Below, piece by piece: positions 34,205 through 43,324 of a DNA stretch of 64,000 bases. The notes under the pieces were generated by a model, which was not told where the DNA came from, ran no database searches, and saw nothing but the letters and a program-made list of their open reading frames with translations. The stretch spans positions 1 to 64,000 of the forward strand of contig NZ_JADCNK010000019.1 in assembly GCF_014947265.1 (NCBI RefSeq). Reading direction: 5' to 3'. Both the position numbers and the translations under genes were made by a program. This DNA comes from Pedobacter sp014947265 (lineage in GTDB: Bacteria; Bacteroidota; Bacteroidia; Sphingobacteriales; Sphingobacteriaceae). Each line of letters begins with the position of its first letter. Within the stretch, counting starts at the first letter, position 1.

Positions 34205-35551
34205 TTATATTGATGAACTGAATAGTTGTGTTTTAGGTTGCTTAAGCCATAATTTCTCGTCGAATGCCATACAGACATTTCTCAGGAAGGATTTTCCTTT
34301 GGTAGTAATCCTGATTTCTTTTTCAGTTACCCATACCAGTTTATCGTGCAACAAAGGCAAAAGCCGCTCAGATACCTTTTTTGGAATACCCTCGCTGTAA
34401 GCAGTTTTTGCCCTGCACATGATATTGAGAATGTGTTTTCTTACAGCGAGATCTTCATCTGTTAAAAAATGTCCTTTTTCTACAGGTAATAATTTCTGTG
34501 CTATTTTATCTAAATAAGCTTCTACCGTTTTAGGGTTCTGCGCAAAGGCTGTCCAGCTATCGCTGATCGACGAAACACCGAGACCGATAAGTAAATGGGT
34601 ATGCTGACTGGTGTAACCCATAAAATTCCGGTGGAGTTTATCTGCTGCCATCGATTGAAACAAAAGATCGCTTTTCAGAGCAAAATGATCCATCCCTACA
34701 TCCTCATAACCAGCCTCAAGCAGCAACTTTCTGCCAAACTGGTAAAGCGCAAATTTTTCATCTCCGGCGGGAATATCTTTTTCGGTGTAATGCCTCTGTC
34801 CGGGTTTTAACCAAGGCACATGGGCGTAACTGTAAAAAGCAATGCGGTCTGGCTGCATGCTAATCACATCGCTTATGGTGCGCTCCAATCCATCAATACT
34901 TTGCCCGGGGAGCCCATAAATCAAATCAAAATTGATGGAAGTATAACCCATTTCCCTTGCCTCGCCAGTTACGTTAGCTACCTGCTCAGGTGTTTGAAAG
35001 CGGTTGATTAAAAACTGAACTTTGGGGTCAAAATCCTGTATCCCCAAACTCAATCTTCTAAAACCAAGCTGGTAGAGTGCTGTTAAATGCGCTTTGGTGG
35101 TATTGGCCGGATGCGCCTCAAAAGAAAGTTCGGCATCGGGAACCAAAGTAGCATTTTGCATAATGCCGTTAATAAGCAGTTCGAGATTTTCTGCACTAAA
35201 AAAAGTAGGCGTTCCTCCACCGAGGTGAAGTTCTCTTAATTTAGGTTTCTCACGCAATGCACCTACATACATATCCCATTCAGCAAGTACAGCCAGGATA
35301 TATGGTACTTCTACCGAGTGGTTTTTGGTAATACGGGTATTACAACCACAATAAGTACACAGACTTTCGCAAAACGGAAGGTGGATATACAAACTGATTC
35401 CTTCCTCTTTATAGCCGGCATAAGTATTGGCCACGCTGCCCAGCCAACTATTTGCATTAAAGTTCTCAATATCCCAGTACGGAACAGTTGGATAACTGGT
35501 ATAACGTGGAGCGGCTACGTTATATTTTTTAAGCAATTCGGCACTTTCCAT
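34205..35551 (-). CDS. hemN: Oxygen-independent coproporphyrinogen III oxidase HemN
   Basis: 448 residues. The radical-SAM motif reads FCESLCTYCGC (Cys61, 65, 68, with the extra Cys70 of HemN), followed by LHLGGGTPTFF, YGLPGQS and the C-terminal HemN domain. It converts coproporphyrinogen III to protoporphyrinogen IX without O2, providing haem under low oxygen for the oxidase genes next door. The YPTVPYWD and GYTSQHTHLLIGLGVSS segments match true HemN rather than the haem chaperone HemW. Two bases separate it from the upstream 141-residue gene. Confidence 0.94.
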   Translation of the reverse strand: MESAELLKKYNVAAPRYTSYPTVPYWDIENFNANSWLGSVANTYAGYKEEGISLYIHLPFCESLCTYCGCNTRITKNHSVEVPYILAVLAEWDMYVGALREKPKLRELHLGGGTPTFFSAENLELLINGIMQNATLVPDAELSFEAHPANTTKAHLTALYQLGFRRLSLGIQDFDPKVQFLINRFQTPEQVANVTGEAREMGYTSINFDLIYGLPGQSIDGLERTISDVISMQPDRIAFYSYAHVPWLKPGQRHYTEKDIPAGDEKFALYQFGRKLLLEAGYEDVGMDHFALKSDLLFQSMAADKLHRNFMGYTSQHTHLLIGLGVSSISDSWTAFAQNPKTVEAYLDKIAQKLLPVEKGHFLTDEDLAVRKHILNIMCRAKTAYSEGIPKKVSERLLPLLHDKLVWVTEKEIRITTKGKSFLRNVCMAFDEKLWLKQPKTQLFSSSI

Positions 35552-35553
35552 CT

Positions 35554-35979
35554 TTACAGTTTTTTAGTGGTTGCACACTCGTTCTGGCAGCAGCAGGCTT
35601 TGCCCACGCATTTACCAGCGGCCCACTGATCGAGGTTTTTGATAACCTGCTCCATCCTCGCTTTGGTATCAGCCTGATCGGCAAGCAATGGCACATTGGC
35701 AATCTTGATACCGGCAAGCCCCGCAGCAGGAAGGTCGAGATGATCTGTTTGTGAAGATGAAGTTGCAATATATTTGATACCGAGCGCTCTAAGTTCCAAT
35801 ATCATATTACCACTCAGCTCATCGTTATTAAAAACCAAAAGGGCCTCTTTGCCGGTTGCAAATGAAAGCGTATCGGCTGTTAAGCTATTGGCAATTATGG
35901 TGATATCGTGTTTTTTATAATTGGCCAGTACCAACCATTCCTTTTCATCGGGCTTAATGTTATAAGCTATAGCTTTCAT
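35554..35979 (-). CDS. Stand-alone 2-hydroxyacid dehydrogenase N-terminal domain with Cys-rich tail
   Basis: 141 residues. Residues 1-110 follow the N-terminal catalytic half of D-lactate/2-hydroxyacid dehydrogenases (AYNIKPDEKEWL, ALLVFNNDELSGNMILELRA, LGIKYIATSSSQTDHLDLPA and GIKIANVPL). The NAD-binding Rossmann domain that normally follows is absent; instead the chain ends in a Cys-rich tail (KCVGKACCCQNEC). It cannot be a normal dehydrogenase. Two bases separate it from hemN, so it is probably co-expressed in low oxygen. A redox- or metal-binding regulatory role is a guess. Confidence 0.75.
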   Translation of the reverse strand: MKAIAYNIKPDEKEWLVLANYKKHDITIIANSLTADTLSFATGKEALLVFNNDELSGNMILELRALGIKYIATSSSQTDHLDLPAAGLAGIKIANVPLLADQADTKARMEQVIKNLDQWAAGKCVGKACCCQNECATTKKL

Positions 35980-36152
35980 ATACAGTGTTTATATATACAA
36001 AACTATGAAGGAAGCGTAAGGCAACAGGTGAGAACGCTTAGAGAAAAAAATGATACTGGTTACATTTTAAGTGTAGAGTTGAGCGTTTGGCGTTTGGAGT
36101 GGATGAACAGCTTTAAACAAAAAACAAATGACCAATGAACTAATGTTAAGAA

Positions 36153-36461
36153 GATTGCTTCGCCTCCCGCTTACCCGGCCTCGTAATGAAGAATGTGGCT
36201 TTGAACTAATTAAAACTCAGCCAATTTTTATAATGCAATCGTCATTCCCACGCAGGTGGGAATCTTAAAGCACCACACCAATTTGGTAGCCATTTTGACC
36301 TGATAGCTATTGGATGAAGCGTAACAAAATAGAGAAATCTTTGAGTTAAGTTAAAAGATTTCTCCACTGCGGTCGAAATGACGATCTCTGTGGGAACTAA
36401 TCATCAATAAACTTATTCTCAGGAGATTGCTTCGGCTCCCACTAACCCAGCCTAGCAATGA
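36153..36461. repeat. Pair of GATTGCTTCG...AATGA repeats and one TCGAAATGACGA repeat in a gene-free gap
   Basis: The gap 35980-36509 has no gene. GATTGCTTCGCCTCCCGC (36153) and GATTGCTTCGGCTCCCAC (36425) begin two 37-base repeats ending CCTCGTAATGA and CCTAGCAATGA. Between them (36331-36385) is a short copy of the AGAAATCT...AGATTTCTCCACTGCG GTCGAAATGACGA hairpin repeat. All belong to dispersed intergenic families seen elsewhere in the window. Confidence 0.6.
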
Positions 36462-36509
36462 CGAATTGGGCTGTAAACCAATGACTAGTGAACCAATGAC
36501 TAATGAACG

Positions 36510-37541
36510 CTACTGTTTAATATTCCTTAGTTTTTCGATAGATAAAATATTAATGGCATTACCGGTTTTATCGATCAGTTTTTCATCTTTAAAATCAGCC
36601 AGCATTCGGCTTACTGTTTCGCTGGCGGTACCCACCAGTGCGGCCAGGTCATCGCGGGAGATGCGGATGGTGCAGCTATCAGCCGTGCCATCTCCAAATT
36701 TTGTTGCAACCTGTAATAAGGCTTCGGCTACCCGTTTTCTAACTGAGGAATAGGCCAGCTGGAGCATCTGTTTTCCTTTATCACGCACATTTCCGGATAA
36801 CAGACCGATAAATGTTTTAGATACGGCCTGGTGGCTGAGCAGGTATTCCATAAAATCTGCTTTGGGAATATGGATAATTTCTGATTCGGTTAGCGTTGCG
36901 GCATTTTCTGCATATAGCTCGCCATTGCATAAACTTTCGTAACCAAAAAAGTCTCCATCATGGTAAAGCCCTGAAGAAAGTTCCCTCCCATCTTTAAAAC
37001 GTTTGTAGGTTTTCACCTGTCCTTTATTAATGTAATAGAGGTGTGTGGGTTCATCGCCTTCAATATAAATTATCTGTTTGCTGTTTACCGCTCTCGGTTT
37101 ACCTTTTTTGCGCAGTTCATCCATTACCGTTTCACTATTACCTTCTGTTGAATTAAAACTAGTGGCCTGCTGCTTTTTTTTAAACCTGCTTTCTATCGCC
37201 CTGAAAAGTTCCGTATCATCAAAGGGTTTGGTGAGGTAATCATCTGCGCCCATTTCCATGCCTTTTCTCATATCTGCACGCTCCGTTTTTGCGGTGATGA
37301 AAATAAAAGGAATATTGGCCGTTTTAGGATTTTTGTTCAACAGGTACAAAACCCCATATCCATCCAGTTCAGGCATCATAATATCGCACAGAATTACATC
37401 AGGTAGATGATTAACAGCCATTTCAACACCGATTTTTCCGTGTTTAGCCATAAAAGTTTTATAACCTGCCAGATCAAGCACTTCAGCAGTACTTTCCCTG
37501 ATGTCGTCATTATCTTCAATGATTAAAACTTTCTTGTTCAT
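36510..37541 (-). CDS. Receiver domain fused to CRP/FNR-type regulator
   Basis: 343 residues. A receiver domain (1-125) has Asp10/Asp12 and phosphoacceptor Asp53 in LCDIMMPELDG. A cyclic-nucleotide-binding fold follows (about 150-260, IIYIEGDEPTHLYYINKGQV), then a Crp-type helix-turn-helix (ISRDDLAALVGTASETVSRM). There is no FNR-type Cys cluster, so oxygen is not sensed directly. The gene follows the FixL-like kinase with 10 bases between. It therefore combines, in one chain, roles that FixJ and FixK share in Alphaproteobacteria, probably activating the cbb3 and hemN genes when phosphorylated. Confidence 0.92.
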   Translation of the reverse strand: MNKKVLIIEDNDDIRESTAEVLDLAGYKTFMAKHGKIGVEMAVNHLPDVILCDIMMPELDGYGVLYLLNKNPKTANIPFIFITAKTERADMRKGMEMGADDYLTKPFDDTELFRAIESRFKKKQQATSFNSTEGNSETVMDELRKKGKPRAVNSKQIIYIEGDEPTHLYYINKGQVKTYKRFKDGRELSSGLYHDGDFFGYESLCNGELYAENAATLTESEIIHIPKADFMEYLLSHQAVSKTFIGLLSGNVRDKGKQMLQLAYSSVRKRVAEALLQVATKFGDGTADSCTIRISRDDLAALVGTASETVSRMLADFKDEKLIDKTGNAINILSIEKLRNIKQ

Positions 37542-37551
37542 GGGATAGATC

Positions 37552-38754
37552 TTAAATTATAAAATTATTTTTAAAGGGAAAGGTAAGTGTAAATACCGTA
37601 CCCGAATGCTGCTCGCTATTGCAGGTTACCGTGCCGTTCATCAGGCCAACATATCTTTTTACAATGTTCAGCCCTAGTCCTGTTCCCGGAATATCGCCGG
37701 TATTGTGTGCCCTGAAAAATGGTTCGAACAGATTGCCCTGATCGGCTGCCGGAATACCAATCCCATTGTCTTTAACCTCTAAAATCAGTTCATCATCCTT
37801 TAAAATGGAATTGAACTGGATGAGCGTATCCTCGCCGCTGTATTTGATCGAATTTGAAATCAGATTGATGATGCAATTCTTCAACAGGTTCGGATCCAGG
37901 TAAACCTCTGCGGTTGTTCCGGTATGCTCGTAAATAATATGCTGGTTCTGTTTGGTCATCATTTGCATCTCTTCTGCTATTTCTTCGGCAAAGCTGATGA
38001 TGTTAAATGCTTGCACCGAAGCCTCCACTTTTCCGGCCTCGAGTTTCTCAAGCGAAAGGAAATCGTTTAATATTGTAGTGAGGTTATTGATGGAATTTTT
38101 GATTTTTAAGGTATGCTTCTCCACATTGGCCACATCCTGTTTAGTGGTATATTTATCAATGAGAGATGCTGAAAGCTGAATCGAACTGAGCGGCGTTCTA
38201 AACTCATGCGAGGCCATAGAAACAAACCTGGTTTTGAGCTGGTTCAGTTCCTTTTCCTTTTGAAAGAGTGCGCGCATATTTTCCTTGGCCATTTCCAGTT
38301 CCGACACCAGCTTAACCAGGTCCTGTGTACGTTCCTTTATCTTAACTTCAAGTTTTTCAGTATAACTTTTAATCTGCTCTTCGTTGGCTTTTTCTTTGCT
38401 CAGGTCGTGGATAAAGCCTGTATAAATTTTACGGTCGCTAAATTTGATCTCGCTCACCCCCAGCCTGAACGGAAATACAGAGCCATCTTTACGCTTGCCA
38501 GAAACCTCCCTCCCGATGCCGATAATGTGTTTATGCCCAGTATGTTCGTATCTGGACAGGTATCCATCATGACGTGAATGATCGGGTTCAGGCATCAGAG
38601 CTGAAATGTTCTTACCTACCAATTCTTCCCTGTCATAACCGAAAAGCTCAAGTGCAGCAGGATTTAAATGTTCTATAATCCCCCGGTCATCAATGGTAAT
38701 AATCCCATCAATAGCGTTTTCAATAATTGCATCTAAAAATTTCGACCTATCCAT
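37552..38754 (-). CDS. FixL-like haem-PAS oxygen-sensing histidine kinase
   Basis: 400 residues, no membrane helix. One PAS domain (1-120) carries the haem-binding pattern of FixL: SRHDGYLSRY with axial His62 and Arg68, then KHIIGIGREV with His76 and Arg82. These match the spacing of His200, Arg206, His214 and Arg220 of Bradyrhizobium FixL. A coiled linker (125-170), HisKA with His183 in SMASHEFRTPLSS, and a HATPase domain (DNGIGI, GTGLGLNIV) follow. When O2 leaves the haem the kinase should become active and phosphorylate the receiver-CRP protein encoded next. Confidence 0.92.
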   Translation of the reverse strand: MDRSKFLDAIIENAIDGIITIDDRGIIEHLNPAALELFGYDREELVGKNISALMPEPDHSRHDGYLSRYEHTGHKHIIGIGREVSGKRKDGSVFPFRLGVSEIKFSDRKIYTGFIHDLSKEKANEEQIKSYTEKLEVKIKERTQDLVKLVSELEMAKENMRALFQKEKELNQLKTRFVSMASHEFRTPLSSIQLSASLIDKYTTKQDVANVEKHTLKIKNSINNLTTILNDFLSLEKLEAGKVEASVQAFNIISFAEEIAEEMQMMTKQNQHIIYEHTGTTAEVYLDPNLLKNCIINLISNSIKYSGEDTLIQFNSILKDDELILEVKDNGIGIPAADQGNLFEPFFRAHNTGDIPGTGLGLNIVKRYVGLMNGTVTCNSEQHSGTVFTLTFPFKNNFII

Positions 38755-38809
38755 TATGCTTCAAGTATATCTCCGTAAATATAGATAAAAGTATTACCGA
38801 TCTTTTTTC

Positions 38810-40591
38810 TTAGCCAACAATCAGTGTATCTAGTTTATTTTTCGAACTTGCCAACTGTTCATATAATTGCTTAAACTCATCAGAAGCATGATCTGCCATT
38901 TCGCTAAAGAGTTTTTTATAATAATTGATTCCTTCCGACAGCTGCTGTTTAAAACCATTTAACTGTTTCATTTTTTTATCGCTGAAATGCTGCAACTGTT
39001 GTTTAATATCTTCCTGAAGGTAATCGATATAGAGGTTAAGTTCTTTGATAAAAACATGCGGCCGCTCTACCTGCTCCAAGAGGTTAATTTTACCATAAAT
39101 ATGCCCAACCATCTCATCAAATGAGTATACATCGGAGAAATAGGCCAGGTTTGGCCCAGGACAGATGGCCACCGCCTTATTTTCTTTGGGTTTAAGGATA
39201 TTGTATTTCAGGTAAGTGGAAGAACAAAGTCCTTCGCAAAGACATACTTTTCCGGTAACCTCGTTAAATTGCTTTTCGTATTCTTCAGCAGTCAGTCCGG
39301 CTGTTTTAAGGCTCTTGATCTTTAAGTGCTGATATTCACGCGATGCGGTGCAAATGGCCTCTTCGGTAAATTCGGTATTGTTGCAGAGGTATTTCTTGGT
39401 ACATGGACTTCCGGGCCGGCCCTTTTCAATCCGCTCGGTCCGCTGCTGTTCTATGGTGCTGTTCTTAAAATTATTAAAACGGATCCCCAGTGGAGAGGCA
39501 TTGCTTAAATAAAAATCCTGTGCTGTTGCGCCGGTAAGCTGTAATAAGGTATCTGCATCTACATTGGTCACTTCCGGCACCAATAAAAAAGGACTTCCCC
39601 AGCCTGTGGCATCAAGATGGTAATGTTGCAACAAAAATTTATGTTCTGCCGCGGTTCCGATTCCGCCTTGCACCGTGATCTTTTGTTTAAGTTCCTTTTC
39701 GACTGGAATCCCCTTTTGCATCAATGCAAGCTTATACATTTCAAAAAGTTCGCGACACATATCGATTTTTTTAGTTTTAAATTCCTCCAGAATCGGTCCC
39801 AGCAGATAGCCTTCTGTGGCAAATGCATGGCCACCACAGTTTAACCCGGATTCGATCCTGAACTCTGATACCCATAATCCTTTTTTGGCCAAAAATTTGG
39901 CCTGGATCAAAGCTGACCTGAAATCACTTACTTTTAAGATAATCCTCTTTTTTAATGAAGCATTTTCGCCTGGAAAAAAGTCGGCAAAATGCTCCATATA
40001 GCTGTATAATTTGGGGTTCATTCCTGCGGAAAGTACTACTGAGGCATTGAGTTTACTTTCTGCAAAACCACGTAAAGCCGCTAGTGCATCCGTATTACCA
40101 TCACCAGTGTATTCGCCATTAACATAGTTCATTTTATCCACCTTGGCCATAATGTTAACATCAATATTGCCCATACGCATCGCATTTTTCAGTACGGATT
40201 GAAAGCTTTGTTTGGTTTCCCCTTCAGGATATTCCATCATCAGTTCGTAACCATGCTTTAATTTTGAGTGATCCGGTAAAAGTTCGAAATAGCGACAGAT
40301 ATCATTCCCCTCGGTAAAATTCTGTTGTTTTAAAGCTTTGAAATCCTGGTTAATGCAATCAGATAAAAAGTTGAGGTATGCGGTAATGCGTCGGCTACGG
40401 CTATCGGTTTCACCTTTAGCAATCGACTCGAAATCCACAGATCTGTTTTGTGAATGATAAGCACGCATTCGCTCCACCAGTTCATCGTCAACAATAGAGA
40501 GTACGGAAGAAATGCCATACCTGGCAACTTTTAATGGAGTATCAATAGAGTAACCCAGGCCTAAAACGGGAATATGAAAGGAGTGTAACAT
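38810..40591 (-). CDS. Uncharacterised 593-aa protein, TIM-barrel-like with Cys-rich C-terminal part
   Basis: I do not recognise a characterised family. The N-terminal half has barrel-like segments (HIPVLGLGYSIDTPLKVARY, NIDVNIMAKVDKMNY, SVVLSAGMNP). The middle contains GGHAFATEGYLLGP and ITVQGGIGTAAEHKFLLQ, reminiscent of nitronate monooxygenase-type FMN barrels. The second half has Cys groups (PCTKKYLCNN, ICTAS, KVCLCEGLCSS) that could bind Fe-S or zinc. The last 100 residues are helical and charged. No signal peptide. Its place beside the FixL-like kinase suggests control by low oxygen. Upstream, 40592-40888 holds only AT-rich spacer. Confidence 0.75.
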   Translation of the reverse strand: MLHSFHIPVLGLGYSIDTPLKVARYGISSVLSIVDDELVERMRAYHSQNRSVDFESIAKGETDSRSRRITAYLNFLSDCINQDFKALKQQNFTEGNDICRYFELLPDHSKLKHGYELMMEYPEGETKQSFQSVLKNAMRMGNIDVNIMAKVDKMNYVNGEYTGDGNTDALAALRGFAESKLNASVVLSAGMNPKLYSYMEHFADFFPGENASLKKRIILKVSDFRSALIQAKFLAKKGLWVSEFRIESGLNCGGHAFATEGYLLGPILEEFKTKKIDMCRELFEMYKLALMQKGIPVEKELKQKITVQGGIGTAAEHKFLLQHYHLDATGWGSPFLLVPEVTNVDADTLLQLTGATAQDFYLSNASPLGIRFNNFKNSTIEQQRTERIEKGRPGSPCTKKYLCNNTEFTEEAICTASREYQHLKIKSLKTAGLTAEEYEKQFNEVTGKVCLCEGLCSSTYLKYNILKPKENKAVAICPGPNLAYFSDVYSFDEMVGHIYGKINLLEQVERPHVFIKELNLYIDYLQEDIKQQLQHFSDKKMKQLNGFKQQLSEGINYYKKLFSEMADHASDEFKQLYEQLASSKNKLDTLIVG

Positions 40592-40888
40592 GGTGTTTTT
40601 TGATGTAAAATGCCCCCCGATATGCGAAGGATCAAATAATTTCTACAGCAAAACTACCTTGCTTTAATGGATGCAGTGATGATAAGGCTCAAACCAAAAA
40701 ATGAGCGCGATCACTTTTTGGTTAATGCTTGTTAATGCATCCTGTTAATACTTCACCTCACAAATGAGCTTCTATGACTTTAAGGATCATTTCCTTTTGC
40801 GATTAAAAAAAACCGACGTTTTACAAAACTATATCAGTTTATATTTGCTATACAAAAACAATATCTTTAACTAAATAATTAATCAGCA

Positions 40889-41902
40889 ATGAAAGCCATA
40901 GGATTTAAAACCTCACTCCCAATAAGCGAAAACGAAAGTTTTATCACATTTGAAACACCTGTTCTGCAACCAGAAGGACGCGACCTGCTCGTAAAAATAA
41001 AGGCCATCAGCATAAATCCGGTTGATTTTAAAATCCGCCAGAACAGCGCGAAAGACATGGTACTGGATACACCCAAAGTAATTGGCTGGGATGCTGTTGG
41101 CACAGTTGAAGCCGTTGGCGCAGGCGTTACCTTTTTTAAAGCCGGAGACGAAGTGTATTATGCCGGAGATTTAACGCGAAGCGGCTCAAACACCGAATAC
41201 CAGTTGATTGATGAACGTATTGTAGGTTTAAAACCTACAACATTAACTGTCGCCGAAGCAGCCGCCCTGCCGTTAACAGCGCTTACCGCCTGGGAATCAC
41301 TGTACGACCGCATCCGCATCAGTGAGCAAAAAGATAAAGGAAAAAGCATCCTGATTATTGGTGGTGCAGGCGGCGTTGGCTCCATTGCCATACAACTGGC
41401 GAAGAAAATAAGTGGCTTAAAAGTGATTACGACGGCCTCACGACCAGAAACAAAAGATTGGTGTAAATCCATGGGGGCCGATGTAGTGGTAAATCATAAA
41501 AACCTGGTTGAAGAAGTACGTGCAGCAGGTTTTAAGGAAGTGGATTTTATACTCGATTTTGTAGACCTGAATAGTTATTGGGATGACCTGGTTGAGTTGA
41601 TTAAACCGCAGGGCCATATTGTATCGATAACAGGCTCGGCCAATCCAATTGCACTAAACAAATTAAAAAACAAAAGTGTTACCTTTTCGTGGGAGCTGAT
41701 GTACACACGCTCCATGTATCAAACTGATGATATGGAACAGCAACATCACATTTTAAATGAACTGGCTAAGTTATTGAACAATGGCACACTTAAAACTACC
41801 TTAAATCAAACCTTGAAGGGATTTACGGTAGAAAACTTAAAAGAAGCCCACCGTTTATTGGAAAGTGGCAAAACTATTGGTAAAGTGGTAATCGAATACT
41901 AG
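40889..41902 (+). CDS. Zinc-type alcohol dehydrogenase/quinone oxidoreductase family protein
   Basis: 337 residues of the medium-chain dehydrogenase/reductase superfamily. GroES-like fold (1-130, ISINPVDFKIRQN, VIGWDAVGTVEAVGAGV) and NADPH-binding Rossmann fold (150-300, ILIIGGAGGVGSIAIQLAKK). No structural-zinc Cys cluster, so it belongs with zinc-free NAD(P)H:quinone or enone reductases (the TIGR02817-type ADH group). Substrate unknown. Single gene with a strong terminator 17 bases downstream. Confidence 0.9.
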   Translation: MKAIGFKTSLPISENESFITFETPVLQPEGRDLLVKIKAISINPVDFKIRQNSAKDMVLDTPKVIGWDAVGTVEAVGAGVTFFKAGDEVYYAGDLTRSGSNTEYQLIDERIVGLKPTTLTVAEAAALPLTALTAWESLYDRIRISEQKDKGKSILIIGGAGGVGSIAIQLAKKISGLKVITTASRPETKDWCKSMGADVVVNHKNLVEEVRAAGFKEVDFILDFVDLNSYWDDLVELIKPQGHIVSITGSANPIALNKLKNKSVTFSWELMYTRSMYQTDDMEQQHHILNELAKLLNNGTLKTTLNQTLKGFTVENLKEAHRLLESGKTIGKVVIEY

Positions 41903-41916
41903 AAAAATCTTAGTCA

Positions 41917-41955
41917 AAAAAAGAGAGAAGCTTAACCGGCTTCTCTCTTTTTTTA
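41917..41955. terminator. Bidirectional terminator between the reductase and lone receiver genes
   Basis: Arms AAGAGAGAAGC (41921-41931) and GCTTCTCTCTT (41939-41949) with a 7-base loop, A run before and T run after. It serves the plus-strand reductase and the minus-strand receiver gene that converge here. Confidence 0.85.
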
Positions 41956-41968
41956 TGTTTTGTTTCGG

Positions 41969-42358
41969 TTAAACTTTGGTCCGGTTTTCTGAACTTCTTT
42001 TCAACTGCGCATTAATGCGTTCCAAAACGTCGTAAATATCGAAAGGTTTGCTGATGTAATCATCCGCAAATGCATCAATCGCTTTTTGCTCGCTATTATT
42101 CTGTGCAGACATTACAATAATCGGAATGTGTTTGGTAAAAATATCCGTTTTTAAATCTTCGCAGATTTCTGCTCCGTTTCCATCTGGTAACATTACATCT
42201 AATAAGAAAAGATCAGGCATTGCATCCTGGATATTTTTCTTCAGCTCTGCAAAAGATGAGGAAAGCTGTAATTCAAAACCCTCTTCCTTTAGCAGGATTT
42301 CAATCACGTTTCTGATCTCCTGATCGTCTTCTAAAATGTGTATTCGTTTTTTTTCCAT
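41969..42358 (-). CDS. Single-domain response regulator
   Basis: 129 residues from the ATG at 42358 (a TTG two codons earlier is less likely). Receiver only: acidic pair in LEDDQE, phosphoacceptor Asp in LLDVMLPDGNG, Ser in VMSAQN and Lys in YISKPFD. No output domain, so it must act by protein contact or phosphotransfer. It is 43 bases after glpR on the same strand but its function need not be linked; lone receivers are common in Bacteroidota. Confidence 0.92.
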   Translation of the reverse strand: MEKKRIHILEDDQEIRNVIEILLKEEGFELQLSSSFAELKKNIQDAMPDLFLLDVMLPDGNGAEICEDLKTDIFTKHIPIIVMSAQNNSEQKAIDAFADDYISKPFDIYDVLERINAQLKRSSENRTKV

Positions 42359-42401
42359 GTTCAAATTATATGTTTGGGATGTACCGTTCGCGTGGAACGC
42401 G

Positions 42402-43163
42402 CTACACGATAGTTACAGTAACACCCAAGCCCTCTAAATGTTTTACAATTTGTTCAGAAATTCCTTTATCTGTGATAATATGGTCAATTTCTTCTAATCC
42501 GCATATCTTTCCAAAACCTCTTTTACCAAATTTGGTAGAATCGGCCAGTACAATTGTTTTTTGTGAAGCACCAATCATTTTGCGGTTTAAATGCGCCTCC
42601 ATAGCATTCGTGGTGGTTAATCCGAAATCCAGATCAATGCCATCTACCCCTAAAAACAATTTGTTGAAATAAAAATCCTGTAAAACCTGTTCGGCATAAG
42701 CGCCCATTACTGAGGAAGAACTTTTTCTCAGCAGCCCACCCAGTTGGATCACTTCGATACTCGGCTCGCGCATCAATTCCAAAGCCACATTTAATGCAGA
42801 CGTAACCACGGTTAAGTTTGTTGCCGGTGCAATGTTCTTCGCAAAATAAAGCACTGTGGTACCCGATGCAATCACAATAGAATCGTTATCGTTCAGCAAT
42901 GCTGCTGCAGCTATCCCGATTTTATTCTTCTCGGTAGATTGTATTTTCTCTTTCTCATTAACCGGACGATCTACCGTATATGGATTGTTTACGGTTGCAC
43001 CTCCATGTGTTCTAAATAGAAGGCTCTTATCTTCAAGTAGTTTTAAGTCCTTTCTTATTGTTACCGACGACACTTTCAGTTCCTTACATAAATCAACCAC
43101 ATTGATGTACTGATCACGTTGCAGGCGACTTAAAATAAACTGGTGCCTCTCAGCCAAATTCAT
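42402..43163 (-). CDS. glpR: DeoR-family repressor, probable GlpR
   Basis: 253 residues from the second of two adjacent ATGs (43163, MNLAERHQFILSRL); the upstream hydrophobic extension of the open frame is not protein-like for this family. HTH_DeoR domain (5-60, VSSVTIRKDLKLLEDKSLLF, RTHGGA), then the DeoR sugar-phosphate-sensing domain (75-235, VIASGTTVLYF, GKRGFGKICGL). Divergent from glpD-glpK-glpF, so it most likely represses glycerol use until glycerol 3-phosphate binds. Confidence 0.88.
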   Translation of the reverse strand: MNLAERHQFILSRLQRDQYINVVDLCKELKVSSVTIRKDLKLLEDKSLLFRTHGGATVNNPYTVDRPVNEKEKIQSTEKNKIGIAAAALLNDNDSIVIASGTTVLYFAKNIAPATNLTVVTSALNVALELMREPSIEVIQLGGLLRKSSSSVMGAYAEQVLQDFYFNKLFLGVDGIDLDFGLTTTNAMEAHLNRKMIGASQKTIVLADSTKFGKRGFGKICGLEEIDHIITDKGISEQIVKHLEGLGVTVTIV

Positions 43164-43324
43164 CATAATATATTTAATTAGCGTGCTGCAAATTAGTAAT
43201 AAAAACATGCTTTAAAATATTTTATACAAATATTTAATAAATTTTTAACGTACATATTATATTATTTCGCTTACTATTTCTTATAATTGCGAATTGTTTC
43301 GTTTTATTACTTTTATATATAAAA
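43164..43324. promoter_or_regulatory. Divergent glpR/glpD control region with candidate CGAA-N4-TTCG operator
   Basis: 161 AT-rich bases between the two ATGs. CGAATTGTTTCG at 43290-43301 is a CGAA/TTCG inverted repeat, and TTTCG also occurs at 43266-43270. DeoR-family sites often contain TTCG/CGAA half-sites. The position 24 bases before glpD fits a repressor site. Assignment is tentative. Confidence 0.35.

Noticed and set aside
36427..36753. Plus-strand open frame of 108 aa
   Set aside because: Overlaps the receiver-CRP gene antisense and its first part is the GATTGCTTCG intergenic repeat.
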